DNA of 64,000 nucleotides from JAAYZX01 sp040770645 (GTDB lineage Bacteria > Actinomycetota > Thermoleophilia > RBG-16-64-13). The position numbers and the translations under genes were made by a program. The DNA lies in the NCBI GenBank assembly GCA_040770645.1, contig JAXGIS010000001.1:1-64000 (forward strand), read 5' to 3'. The notes beneath the pieces were generated by a model. It did no database searches, was not told the DNA's origin, and saw only the letters and a list, made by a program, of their open reading frames with translations. Positions within the stretch are counted from its first letter, which is position 1; each line of letters begins with the position of its first letter. This document shows, piece after piece, positions 17,969 to 25,745 of this stretch.

Positions 17969-18448
17969 ATGAAGGTGAAACACGGCACGGTGGTGAGCCT
18001 GCTGTACACGCTCACCGATGACGAGGGAACCATCCTGGACAGCACCGCCGGCGGCGAGCCGCTCGACTACCTCCACGGCTACCGGAACATCATTGTGGGA
18101 CTGGAGGAAGCGCTCGATGGGGTGGAGGCGGGTTTCCAGACCCAGGTCACGGTGCAGCCGGATAAAGGCTATGGGGAGGTGGACACCTCGGCGGTTTTTG
18201 CCGTCCCCATTGATCAATTCCCCACGGATATGGAGCTGGAGGCGGGGATGACCGTGGTGGGCGAGCTGCAAGACGGGCCCGTGCGGTTCACCGTGCGCGA
18301 GGTGCGAGACCAGGAGCGGGAAGTGGTGCTGGATGGGAATCATCCTCTGGCGGGGATGACGCTGCACTTTGCGGTGGAGGTGGTGGGGGTGAGGGCCGCA
18401 ACGGATTCCGAGGCGGCCCAGGGCTACCCTGTGCCCCGAGTGGTGTGA
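17969..18448 (+). CDS. slyD: FKBP-type peptidyl-prolyl isomerase, SlyD-like
   Basis: 159 residues from ATG 17969 with GAAAGGA upstream. The FKBP half is split by an insert-in-flap, as in SlyD: VSLLYTLTDDEGTILDST, LDYLHGYRNIIVGLEEAL, then PDKGYGEVD, AVFAVPIDQFP, and GNHPLAGMTLHFAVEVV. It catalyses prolyl isomerisation and acts as a folding chaperone in the cytoplasm. The His-rich tail of E. coli SlyD that binds nickel is absent. It begins 37 bases after the phosphoesterase and is probably co-transcribed with it. Confidence 0.9.
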   Translation: MKVKHGTVVSLLYTLTDDEGTILDSTAGGEPLDYLHGYRNIIVGLEEALDGVEAGFQTQVTVQPDKGYGEVDTSAVFAVPIDQFPTDMELEAGMTVVGELQDGPVRFTVREVRDQEREVVLDGNHPLAGMTLHFAVEVVGVRAATDSEAAQGYPVPRVV

Positions 18449-18495
18449 GCGGGGGCAGTGGCACTGCGCCGACGGGCGGAGGCCGGTCCGCACCC

Positions 18496-19455
18496 CTAGC
18501 GACTGGCCCGGCCCGCGAGCACGATGCCCGACAGGACCGCCAGACCCCCCGCCCCCTGCCACCAACTGAGACCCTCATTCAGGATGACCCAACCCAGCAT
18601 TGCCACTGCGGCCGGCTGGACGAGCAGCGTAACCGATGAGAACGACGCCGGCAGATGAGCCATGCCGAAAGCGATCAGCCCCTGGCCCAACACCTGCGAC
18701 GTCCACGCCAGCGCCAGAACTGCGAGCCATCCTCGGAGGTCTTCGGGAAAGAGTTGCTCACCCAGGGCGGCCGCTATCACGAGCAGCACCACGCAAGTGA
18801 CCAGCGTGCTCCCACCCATGAGACGCGCTGTGCTCAGGGAAGCGCGAAGGTTCTTCACAGTGAGCAGGTAGCCCGCATAGAAGCAGGCCGTGAGTAGGCC
18901 CAAGGCATCCCCAATGAAGTGGCGCTGGCCGATACCCAAGCTTGCCCGCATGAGCAAAGCCGCGCCCCCCAAAGCCAGTACCAGGCCCACGATGAACTGC
19001 CTTGTGATTCTCTCGCGAAAGAACATCCAGGCCACTAGGGTGACGAAGATGGGTGCCATGTTGGCCATGAGTGTGGCGTTGGTCACTGACGTGAACCAGA
19101 CGGAGAAGTGCCAGGTAGCCATGTCGAAGGCGAAGAATACCCCGGCCAAAATCAGGCCGACCACCTGTACGGGGCTGAGACGGGCGGGGACCGGTTTGCC
19201 ACGGCGCCGGCCCGCGCTCCTCTCCGCAAGGATCCAGCCAAGATAGAGAGGTAACGCCAGAAGCATGCGCTGAAAGGCCGTTGCCGTGGGAGGGATGTGG
19301 CTCAGGCGGACCAGTATTGGGGCGAAGGCGATGCAGAGCGCGCCGGCCACCACGGCGGTGAAGCCGATGCGCCAGAGGCGATCGCGGGAAGGGGGAGGAT
19401 CAGGTGACGACCGGGCGGCGGTCGGCCGCGGCAGGTCGCCCGGGTCAGATGCCAT
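18496..19455 (-). CDS. EamA/DMT-family membrane transporter
   Basis: 319 residues with about ten hydrophobic helices in two five-helix EamA repeats (first from GFTAVVAGALCIAFAPILVRLS, second from GDALGLLTACFYAGYLLTV). Members export or import small metabolites such as amino acids; the substrate cannot be told from sequence. The start overlaps the 3' end of the DUF1015 gene by 11 bases, so these two run as one transcript. Confidence 0.85.
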   Translation of the reverse strand: MASDPGDLPRPTAARSSPDPPPSRDRLWRIGFTAVVAGALCIAFAPILVRLSHIPPTATAFQRMLLALPLYLGWILAERSAGRRRGKPVPARLSPVQVVGLILAGVFFAFDMATWHFSVWFTSVTNATLMANMAPIFVTLVAWMFFRERITRQFIVGLVLALGGAALLMRASLGIGQRHFIGDALGLLTACFYAGYLLTVKNLRASLSTARLMGGSTLVTCVVLLVIAAALGEQLFPEDLRGWLAVLALAWTSQVLGQGLIAFGMAHLPASFSSVTLLVQPAAVAMLGWVILNEGLSWWQGAGGLAVLSGIVLAGRASR

Positions 19456-20866
19456 CCGCTAAATCGTGGAACAGGAGACCGGTGGGGAGTTTGGGATAGA
19501 AGTAGGTGGATTTTTGAGGCATGCGCTCGCCGGTCGTCGCAATCTCCCGCACCTGCTCGAGTTGTGTGGGGTTGAGGAAGAAGCCGGCCTGGTAGGCTCC
19601 CTCGCCCAGAAGATGCAGCGCCTCATCCCACTCCTTGGCGTAAGATACGTGGGCGCCGGCCGTGACCTGATCCACGCTGATACCGAGGCAGCGATCGAGC
19701 ACGATATCTTGGAGGATGGTAACGTCGAGGGCACGGTACGCCTGGGAGTGAGTCTCTCCTTCAGCCGTTTCCACACCGCGTGCGCCCGCAGCCGCCTCGG
19801 CGGCGTCCTGGACGGCGAGGCGGCGCGCTTCAGGGCGCAGAACCAGCCCGTACGATGCCTGGGTTTCGCCGAGGTAGAGGCCGAAAGCCGTGGTGGGCAC
19901 TCCCTCGACTGCCTGGTGTTCTTCAAGGAAGGCCTGCAGGGCCGGGGCGGCTTCGTCCAAGCGGTCTGCCAACTCCGCGACGGTGAAGTACCGGGCAAGG
20001 ACATGCGGTAGGCGGGCGACGGCCTCGCGGGGGAGATCTCGAATCAGGCGATGTGTTCCAAAGATGGCCAGCCCCGGGTCCGCCATGTTGACGAGGTAGG
20101 TGAGGGCGTACTCATAGGGCGCCTCAGGATCGGCGGGCTGGCCCGCTGCCGCGGCCGCCGCGCGGCGCGCGTCGCGGTAGCGCAGGGCGGTCTCATAGCG
20201 ATGGTGCCCATCGGCGATGATCAGCGTTTGGCCCGACAGAGCTCCGGCCAGCGAAGCCAGGAAGGACGGGTTGGACGTGTGCCACAGGCGGATGAGCTCG
20301 CGCCTACCGCTTCCCTGCCGTGCATTGGGTGCGGCCAGGGTGCCGTCGGGTGGTTGGTCCACAATCCGATTCCAGGAGACCATAACCGCGTCATCGGGGC
20401 GCGAGTAGAGCATGAAGACCGGGCTCAGACAGGTGCGAGTGGCCTCCATCAACCGAAAACGATCCTCTTTGGGGCCGGAGAGAGTGAATTCGTGCGGGAA
20501 GACGATCCCTTCCGCAAAGTCGGCCAAGCGAACCAGAGCCAGCACGCCCTTTCGCACCCGGGTGCGTCCGTCAGGACCGACGAAGGTCTCTTCGACCACC
20601 GTAGCCTGCGGGGCCGTCGCCCGTCGCAAGGCCCCCGAGCCCTTCCAGTCGGCCAACAGCCGAGCGGCTTCGGTGTAGCGTGCCTCACCGGGCTCACGAT
20701 TCAAGTCCACCCTGACGACGTTGTAGGGACTTCGCTGGTACAGTTCCGCCTGCAGGTCAGGCGAGATAACGTCGTAAGGCGGCGCTACCAGGCGGTCGAG
20801 GGGACCGGCCACGGTCTCGTTGTACAGCCACGGGCGGAATGGGATCACGTGGGCCATGACTTGCAT
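19445..20866 (-). CDS. DUF1015 family protein
   Basis: 473 residues. The start (IPFRPWLYN), LVAPPYDVISPDLQAELYQRSPYNVVRVDLN, FVGPDGRTRVRKGVLALVRL, LIIADGHHRYETALRYRD and YLVNMADPGLAIFGTHRLI are family signatures of DUF1015, soluble proteins of unknown biochemical role often found beside serA. Here serA is 25 kb away. The HHRYET segment is the most conserved part and may be a catalytic or ligand site. The gene diverges from the DUF554 gene, leaving about 70 bases for two promoters. Confidence 0.88.
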   Translation of the reverse strand: MQVMAHVIPFRPWLYNETVAGPLDRLVAPPYDVISPDLQAELYQRSPYNVVRVDLNREPGEARYTEAARLLADWKGSGALRRATAPQATVVEETFVGPDGRTRVRKGVLALVRLADFAEGIVFPHEFTLSGPKEDRFRLMEATRTCLSPVFMLYSRPDDAVMVSWNRIVDQPPDGTLAAPNARQGSGRRELIRLWHTSNPSFLASLAGALSGQTLIIADGHHRYETALRYRDARRAAAAAAGQPADPEAPYEYALTYLVNMADPGLAIFGTHRLIRDLPREAVARLPHVLARYFTVAELADRLDEAAPALQAFLEEHQAVEGVPTTAFGLYLGETQASYGLVLRPEARRLAVQDAAEAAAGARGVETAEGETHSQAYRALDVTILQDIVLDRCLGISVDQVTAGAHVSYAKEWDEALHLLGEGAYQAGFFLNPTQLEQVREIATTGERMPQKSTYFYPKLPTGLLFHDLADGI

Positions 20867-20938
20867 GATAGCACCGGTTGGGCCACCTGCCGTCTGCGGT
20901 TGTGTGGTCCCCGGGTAAAACTGGGTGGAGGGACGCTG

Positions 20939-21643
20939 ATGAGGGGAATGGGGACGCTGATCAACGTGGGAGCCATATTGGTCGGCACAGTGCTGGGCGT
21001 CCTTCTTAGAGGCCGATTGCCGTTGCGGGCGCGTGAGACGGTCATGTGTGGTTTGGGTGCCCTAACCATGGCTATAGGTCTCTCCATGGTCTTCAAAAGC
21101 GCGAACCTACTGATTCCCATGGGCGCCGTACTGCTGGGGAGTGTCGCCGGCGAGTTGATGGACATCGAGAAGGCGCTGAAACGTCTAGGCGACTGGATTG
21201 AGGCCCGGCTCACCCGCCCTGACTCCTCCTCCACCTTCAGCATGGGCTTCGTGGCGGCCAGCCTGCTGTTCTGTATCGGGCCTATGGCCGTGGTGGGCTC
21301 CATCGACGACGGTCTGCGTGGCGATATCAGCATTCTCGCCATGAAGTCGGTGTTGGATGGTTTCGCTGCTCTTGCCCTGGCGTCCGCTTTGGGGTGGGGT
21401 GTGGGGCTGTCGGCTCTGTCCGTGCTCCTGTATCAGGGAGGCATCACGGTGGCCGCCGGTCTGGTGGAGAAGGTGTTGAGCCAGGCCATGATCACGGAAT
21501 TGACCGCCACCGGCGGTGTCTTGGTGCTGATCCTGGGAATGAAACTGCTGGAGCTCAAGGATATTCGTGTGGGCAATATGCTCCCCGCTTTGTTGTTTGC
21601 GCCGCTGATCACGGCGGGTGTGGCTGCGCTTGGTTGTATCTGA
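20939..21643 (+). CDS. DUF554 family membrane protein
   Basis: 234 residues from ATG 20939 (GTGGAGGG upstream). Six to seven hydrophobic helices with the family's Gly-rich start GTLINVGAILVGTVLGVLLRGRLP, the repeated GLGALTMAIGLSMVFKS pattern, and SMGFVAASLLFCIGPMAVVGSIDDGLRGD. DUF554 (YdfK/YqgA-like) proteins are predicted transporters of unknown substrate. The downstream stretch to 22143 is non-coding and repetitive. Confidence 0.88.
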   Translation: MRGMGTLINVGAILVGTVLGVLLRGRLPLRARETVMCGLGALTMAIGLSMVFKSANLLIPMGAVLLGSVAGELMDIEKALKRLGDWIEARLTRPDSSSTFSMGFVAASLLFCIGPMAVVGSIDDGLRGDISILAMKSVLDGFAALALASALGWGVGLSALSVLLYQGGITVAAGLVEKVLSQAMITELTATGGVLVLILGMKLLELKDIRVGNMLPALLFAPLITAGVAALGCI

Positions 21644-21800
21644 ACGGGGCCGCCGATCCCCCGCTGGCTACCGAGTTGCCGCGGCGAGTACGGTGCCTTC
21701 TTGGCGGCCTTCCTGCCTGCCTTTTTGCCGGCCTTCTTGCCGGCGGCTCGGGTGTGGATCGCTTCTCGCGGGCCCAGGTGGGGACGTGGCAGCTGCGGAT

Positions 21801-21875
21801 GCGGACGGGTGCGGGCGGGTGCGGGCGGGTGCGGGCGGGTGCGGGCGGGTGCGGGCGGGTGCGGGCGGGTGCGGA
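21801..21875. repeat. Tandem 10-base repeat (GCGGGCGGGT)
   Basis: Six exact copies of GCGGGCGGGT lie at 21811-21870, with degenerate copies on both sides. It belongs to a 500-base stretch (21644-22143) in which no convincing gene is seen; a second short tandem repeat of a 19-base unit (about 2.4 copies) begins at 21969. The purine-rich strand with regularly spaced G triplets could form G-quadruplex-like structure or simply be a slippage product. Confidence 0.8.
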
Positions 21876-21887
21876 AAACTCGCTAGT

Positions 21888-21920
21888 GTTTAGTGCACAC
21901 TGCCGCAGTGTGCACTAAAC
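21888..21920. repeat. Perfect 15-bp hairpin, AGTGCACACT motif
   Basis: GTTTAGTGCACACTG (21888-21902), three-base loop CCG, and its exact complement (21906-21920); one more A-T pair extends it. No T tract follows, so it is not an obvious terminator. A related element containing the same AGTGCACACT word lies at 49220-49256, also in a gene-free stretch. Confidence 0.75.
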
Positions 21921-22143
21921 ATAGGGTGTCATGACAGGGGGTGTCATGTCGGAGTCGCCACTCTCGCTCGTCGGCGCCTGCCCCGTTCGTCGGCGCCTGC
22001 CCCGTTCGTCGGCAGTTGCGCCAGGTCTCTTGGGCCGACCACTTCCCCCGGCCGCGACCAAAACCCCACCCCACTCGTTAGAGAAGTTGGTAGGCTGGAG
22101 GTATGTCCAGAGGCCTGCGATTCCGGGAGAGGTAACGGAAACA

Positions 22144-22623
22144 ATGAACGCCACCGAGGAGTTCCAGCGGCTCGAACGCGCGGAGATACTGGCGCTCTTG
22201 GCAGGGGACCGCGAGGTCCTGGCTCGGTTTGGGTCGCCGTGTGCGTTGGCGGGTGCTACGCCCTTCTCCTATCCGGGCAAGGGGCCGGTGGTGTTGTTCC
22301 TGGAGTCTGACGGGTCGGAAGTTCGAGCATCGGACGGGGGGCGGCTAATCAAGTTCCTCGAAAGCCAGGGGCAGGATCTCTCGATCGACCCGGTGCTCAG
22401 CCGCACAGTCTTTCACGCAGTGCGTGAAGTCGCCGGCATGGGGATGGGTAACGGCATGGTCTACATGGACACCACGCTTGATCGCCTTGCCGAGGATCTG
22501 GCTCGGTTCGTGCAGGCCGTGATCGAGATCATCGGTCTACGCCATTCCAAATACAAGGACGCGCTGGTGCAGTTGTCGCGCACGAGGGATGGGAGCGAAC
22601 CGAGCTACTGGGGGGAGTTCTGA
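22144..22623 (+). CDS. Small soluble protein, DUF1828-like
   Basis: 159 residues from ATG 22144 with GGGAGAGG eleven bases upstream. It is predicted cytoplasmic and helical at both ends. The central part (GPVVLFLESDGSEVRASDGGRLIKFLESQG, followed by LSRTVFHAVREVAGM and a final helix ARFVQAVIEIIGLRH) resembles DUF1828 proteins, small proteins of unknown function common in mobile or phage-linked loci. That match is by eye and moderate. It is isolated between the repeat region and the convergent redox operon. Confidence 0.6.
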   Translation: MNATEEFQRLERAEILALLAGDREVLARFGSPCALAGATPFSYPGKGPVVLFLESDGSEVRASDGGRLIKFLESQGQDLSIDPVLSRTVFHAVREVAGMGMGNGMVYMDTTLDRLAEDLARFVQAVIEIIGLRHSKYKDALVQLSRTRDGSEPSYWGEF

Positions 22624-22763
22624 CTGGGCCACCGGACCACCGCAAGTGCGCGTCGGATGAATCGGTGCGTGCCGCAGCGGGAGCCGGGTAGACTCGGGGC
22701 ACCTTGGTTTCCCGGGAGGCGCCCTGGCTCCGCATGGAGCCAGGGCGCCTCTGCTCCTTCCTC

Positions 22764-24221
22764 CTACAATTTCTTAGCAAGTCCGCGCACTGCGATCAAC
22801 ATGGGCTCCCAAGCGGGCGCGAAGGGGGGCGCGTAGGCCAGGTCCAGATCAAGCATGTCCTCGGCGGTCATGCCTGCGTGTAGGGCGGTGGCCACGATAT
22901 CGATGCGCTTACCGGCGCCGGGCCCACCCACGATCTGCCCACCTAACAGGCGTCCGCTGCCCCGCTCGCCCAGAAGGCGGATGGTGAGGGGTGCTTTGCT
23001 GGGGCAGTAGTGAGAGCGGGTCATGGCTTCGATCTGGACCACGCCGTAGTCGAGGCCCAGTCTCTCCATATCTCGAACCTGCAACCCTGTCCGCGCCACC
23101 TCAACGTCCCCAATCTTGGTGATGGCCGTGCCTAAGCAACCGGGGAAGGTTACTTGTCCGCCCGCTATGTTCTGGCCCGCTGTGCGCCCGGTCTTGTTGG
23201 CCACGGTGGCCAGCGGGACCCAATCGGGAGCTCCGCTGACCAGGTTGAAGGTCTCGGCACAGTCGCCGGCCGCCCACACGCCCTCTGTGGTAGTGCGCTG
23301 TGTACGGTCCACCTTGATGGATCCTCTGTAGCCCAGTTCCAAGCCGGCTTCCCGGGCCAAGTCGGAGTTGGGGCGCGTGCCCAAGCCAAGGACCACCACG
23401 TCTGCGGGGATGGTACCGGCCGTGGTGACCACGCCGGTCACCCGGCGCGTAGATCCGCCGGCGGATTCCGCAGTGGCCGGTGCCGTCGCGGAGTCGAGGG
23501 CCACGGTTTCGAGCGCCGTCATCTCTTCGGAGAGGCGGGTCACGATACCCAAGTCTTGAACCACCCGGGTCACCAGCGTCCCTATCTCCGGGTCCAGCGT
23601 ACGCATGACTTCGGGGGAGCGACCGGCCAACGTCACCTGCAGCCCGCAACGCACCAGGGCCTCGGCCATCTCCAGACCCACGTATCCTGCACCCACCACC
23701 ACGGCTCGTTGCGGATGCTCCTGGTCGATGAAGCGGCGCAGTTGCTCGGCCTCCCGTAGCGTGCCTACACCGAAGACGCCGTAGGCATCGAGGTCGGGCA
23801 GAGCCGGCCGCGTGGGGGTGCCTCCCATTGCCAGGAGCAGGTGATCGAATGGTTCCCAGCCCTCCCCGGCGGCGGGTGTTGGGGAAGCGGTGGCGGCTCC
23901 GGGCGACGCCGCACCGGCAGAGTCACCGTTGAGCCTGCGGAAGGCCACGCGGCGCGCGGCTAAGTCGATGGCCGTGACCTCGTGCAGGAGCCGTACCTCT
24001 ATACCCTGCTTACCGTGCTGTTCGGCGGAACGTAGGACGAGGCTGTTGATGTCGTCGACGACACGGCCGACGTAGTAAGGGATGCCTCAAGCGGCGTAGG
24101 ATACATAGGGTGATCGCTCGAAGACGATGATCTCCATGTTGGGGTCGCTGCGGCGGGCCTGCGCGGCGGCACTCATGCCGGCCGCGTCTCCTCCCACGAT
24201 GACGAGTCTGGTTGGTGCCAC
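22764..24221 (-). CDS. CoA-disulfide reductase / NADH-oxidase-like flavoenzyme with in-frame TGA at the catalytic Cys (probable selenoprotein)
   Basis: One continuous frame from GTG 24221 (ATAGGAGG upstream) to TAA-region stop at 22764, 485 codons, interrupted only by TGA at 24089-24087 (codon 45). Before it: FAD-binding LVIVGGDAAGMSAAAQARR and ERSPYVSYAA; after it: GIPYYVGRVVDD. In CoA-disulfide reductases and related NADH/polysulfide reductases this position is the single redox Cys (SYxxCGIPY, Cys43 of the staphylococcal enzyme). Downstream are the NAD-binding GAGYVGLEMAEALVRCG, GVWAAGDCAETF and the dimerisation domain. A gene finder would start wrongly at 23948. With Sec at codon 45 the enzyme is complete. 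A possible SECIS hairpin follows the TGA (see 24053-24072). It is eight bases downstream of the osmC-like gene, so both probably handle peroxide or sulfane/CoA thiols. Confidence 0.85.
24053..24072 (-). promoter_or_regulatory. Candidate bacterial SECIS hairpin downstream of the TGA
   Basis: On the coding strand, 14 bases after TGA, CGTCG pairs with CGACG around a ten-base loop containing GU (GCCGUGUCGU). The loop begins about 20 bases after the TGA, within the range seen for bacterial selenocysteine insertion elements (roughly 16-37). Stem is only five pairs, so support is moderate. Confidence 0.4.
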
Positions 24222-24229
24222 GGAGCCTC

Positions 24230-24709
24230 CTATCCTAGGGCGGCGCTTGGAGCGGCGCCTGCAGCGGCGTCTGGGTCAGGCCCCAGCGCCGGCACAGTTG
24301 TATGGGCCGGTTCCCCGGCCAAGGTGGTGACCACGGTTATTTCCGGGGGCGCGAGCAAGTGCTTCTTGACTGCGCACAGGTTGACGGCGTTGATGACGGA
24401 GTTGCAGTATTTCTCTGGAAACCCGGGAGGAAGGTGGAGATCCAAAGTCACACTGCGGAGCATGTTTGTCTCCTCATCCCGCTCCATATGCATGGCGAGA
24501 GAGGCGTCCTCGGCGGAGAGGTTGCGACTGCGCAGGAAGCGAAGCATGTAGATGCCCGCGCAGGTGGCCAGTGAGGCAAGGAACAGGTCGAAAGGGGCAG
24601 GGGCGGTTCCGTCGCCCCCGTCTTCCGGGGACTGGTCGGTGGCGATGGTGAACCCCCTGTACGCAGCGGCCACCTTGAGATTGCCGGGGAAGGTGACGGT
24701 CATGTCCAT
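24230..24709 (-). CDS. OsmC family protein
   Basis: 159 residues from ATG 24709 (MDMTVTFPGNLKVAAAYRG); the frame is open upstream to 24772 but a GGGAG site fits this start. The two OsmC-type cysteines are present: LFLASLATCAGIYMLRFL and VNLCAVKKHL. OsmC/Ohr proteins reduce organic hydroperoxides by a two-Cys mechanism; the YhfA-like subgroup, which this resembles, has less certain activity. Stop is eight bases before the flavoenzyme start, so the pair forms a thiol-redox operon. Confidence 0.85.
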   Translation of the reverse strand: MDMTVTFPGNLKVAAAYRGFTIATDQSPEDGGDGTAPAPFDLFLASLATCAGIYMLRFLRSRNLSAEDASLAMHMERDEETNMLRSVTLDLHLPPGFPEKYCNSVINAVNLCAVKKHLLAPPEITVVTTLAGEPAHTTVPALGPDPDAAAGAAPSAALG

Positions 24710-24863
24710 GTATGAGTGCTCCCGTGTGGATCGGCCTACGAGTGCATGATAGCCCGAGAAGCCGCGCGTCAAACCCAGAAGGGTGGGCAGAAGGGTGGGG
24801 AGTCTGGATGGCGGAACAAGACGTAGGCCGCGTCGGACTTGTTAGGCAGCCGGTCTGGAGTGG

Positions 24864-25028
24864 TCAGCGCCGCCGTCGGGGGAGGATGAGCCGTCTGCGC
24901 CGGACGCGGCAGATGTCGCAGTGGGCAGAGCCGTTCAAACTGAAGAGGCCGGGTTCGGAAATACGCTCCGTCACGACCTCGAGCAGAATCGCCGTGAAGG
25001 CGACGAACTGTCGTCTCAACGTCATCAT
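24864..25028 (-). CDS. Small hypothetical protein with CxxC
   Basis: 54 codons from ATG 25028, with GGAGG five bases upstream (CTGGAGGTGCCT). The sequence has a hydrophobic helix (QFVAFTAILLEVV) and then AHCDICRVRRRR, a CxxC followed by basic residues. No family is recognised. The good ribosome site and reading order behind the YD/GYF gene are the only support; it could be non-coding. Confidence 0.35.
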   Translation of the reverse strand: MMTLRRQFVAFTAILLEVVTERISEPGLFSLNGSAHCDICRVRRRRLILPRRRR

Positions 25029-25139
25029 AGGCACCTCCAGTTGCAGTATCGGCAGGGCGCAGTGGCGGGTTGAATGAGACGTGCCGTAGAAGCTCACCAG
25101 CCGAGCGCAGACTGGAGCGCGAAGGCCGGCAGGACTGCC

Positions 25140-25708
25140 TCAACTGAGACCTGGTGTCCGAGCCCGAGCCTCGTCGGCCGTCATCCACCCCGTGAGGCTC
25201 GGGTGCCACACCAGATCCGTCGGCGCCACTTGCCCTTCTCGCATGAACTGCCGTATCTGCTGGAGGGTGAACGGACCGTAGCGCTCCCCACCGCGGCTGA
25301 GGTACCACGACGTGTCCGAATCGGCCGTGCGCGGTGCCCCGGGCGGCGCGGCACCGCCGGGGGCACCAACCGCAATCCCCACCTCGCCTGCCCTCCTCCA
25401 CTCGGACATGCCGGCCCTCCAGACGAAGGTCGCAGGGGAAAGCCGTCCGGTAGCGAGCAATCCCTCCAGCTGCTCTCGCGAAACCGGTCCTGTTTCCTTT
25501 CCCTCCGCCAAGTAGAACCAGGCTTCCGCAGACGGCGCGGGGGCGTCCGGAACAGGGGCGGCCGCCGGGGCTCCCTCTGCGCCGGTCGATACGACCGAAG
25601 CCAGGTTCCCGGCCTGATCGTACGAGTACGTGACCGTCGGCCCCCCTCGTAGCACGCCTCAACCAAACGGCTCAGTGAATCGTAGCGGTACCTGACCCTG
25701 TGCGACAC
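25140..25708 (-). CDS. Short YD-repeat protein with two GYF_2 domains (frameshift)
   Basis: Starts at GTG 25708 (GGAG upstream) with RHS/YD-repeat sequence (VRYRYDSLSRLVEACYEGG), continues after a one-base gap in the C run 25641-25646 as TVTYSYDQAGNLASVVS, then an Ala/Pro linker and two GYF_2 domains: WFYLAEGKETGPVSREQLEGL...FVWRAGMSEW and WYLSRGGERYGPFTLQQIRQF...LVWHPSLTGW. About 189 residues with the missing base restored. It lies 37 bases after the large RHS gene, whose N-terminus carries the same GYF_2 type. It may be a detached RHS tail, or a partner that interacts with the large protein. Function unknown. Confidence 0.65.
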
Positions 25709-25745
25709 GCTTCTCCGCCCTTTCTCGCCGTCACCCGAATCGCTC

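Noticed and set aside
21801..21875. CRISPR array
   Set aside because: The repeat has no spacers; it is a simple tandem decamer, and no cas genes are present.
22103..22135. Ten-codon leader ORF (MSRGLRFRER)
   Set aside because: The GGAGG motif is only about two bases from its ATG, too close to work well, and nothing suggests attenuation.
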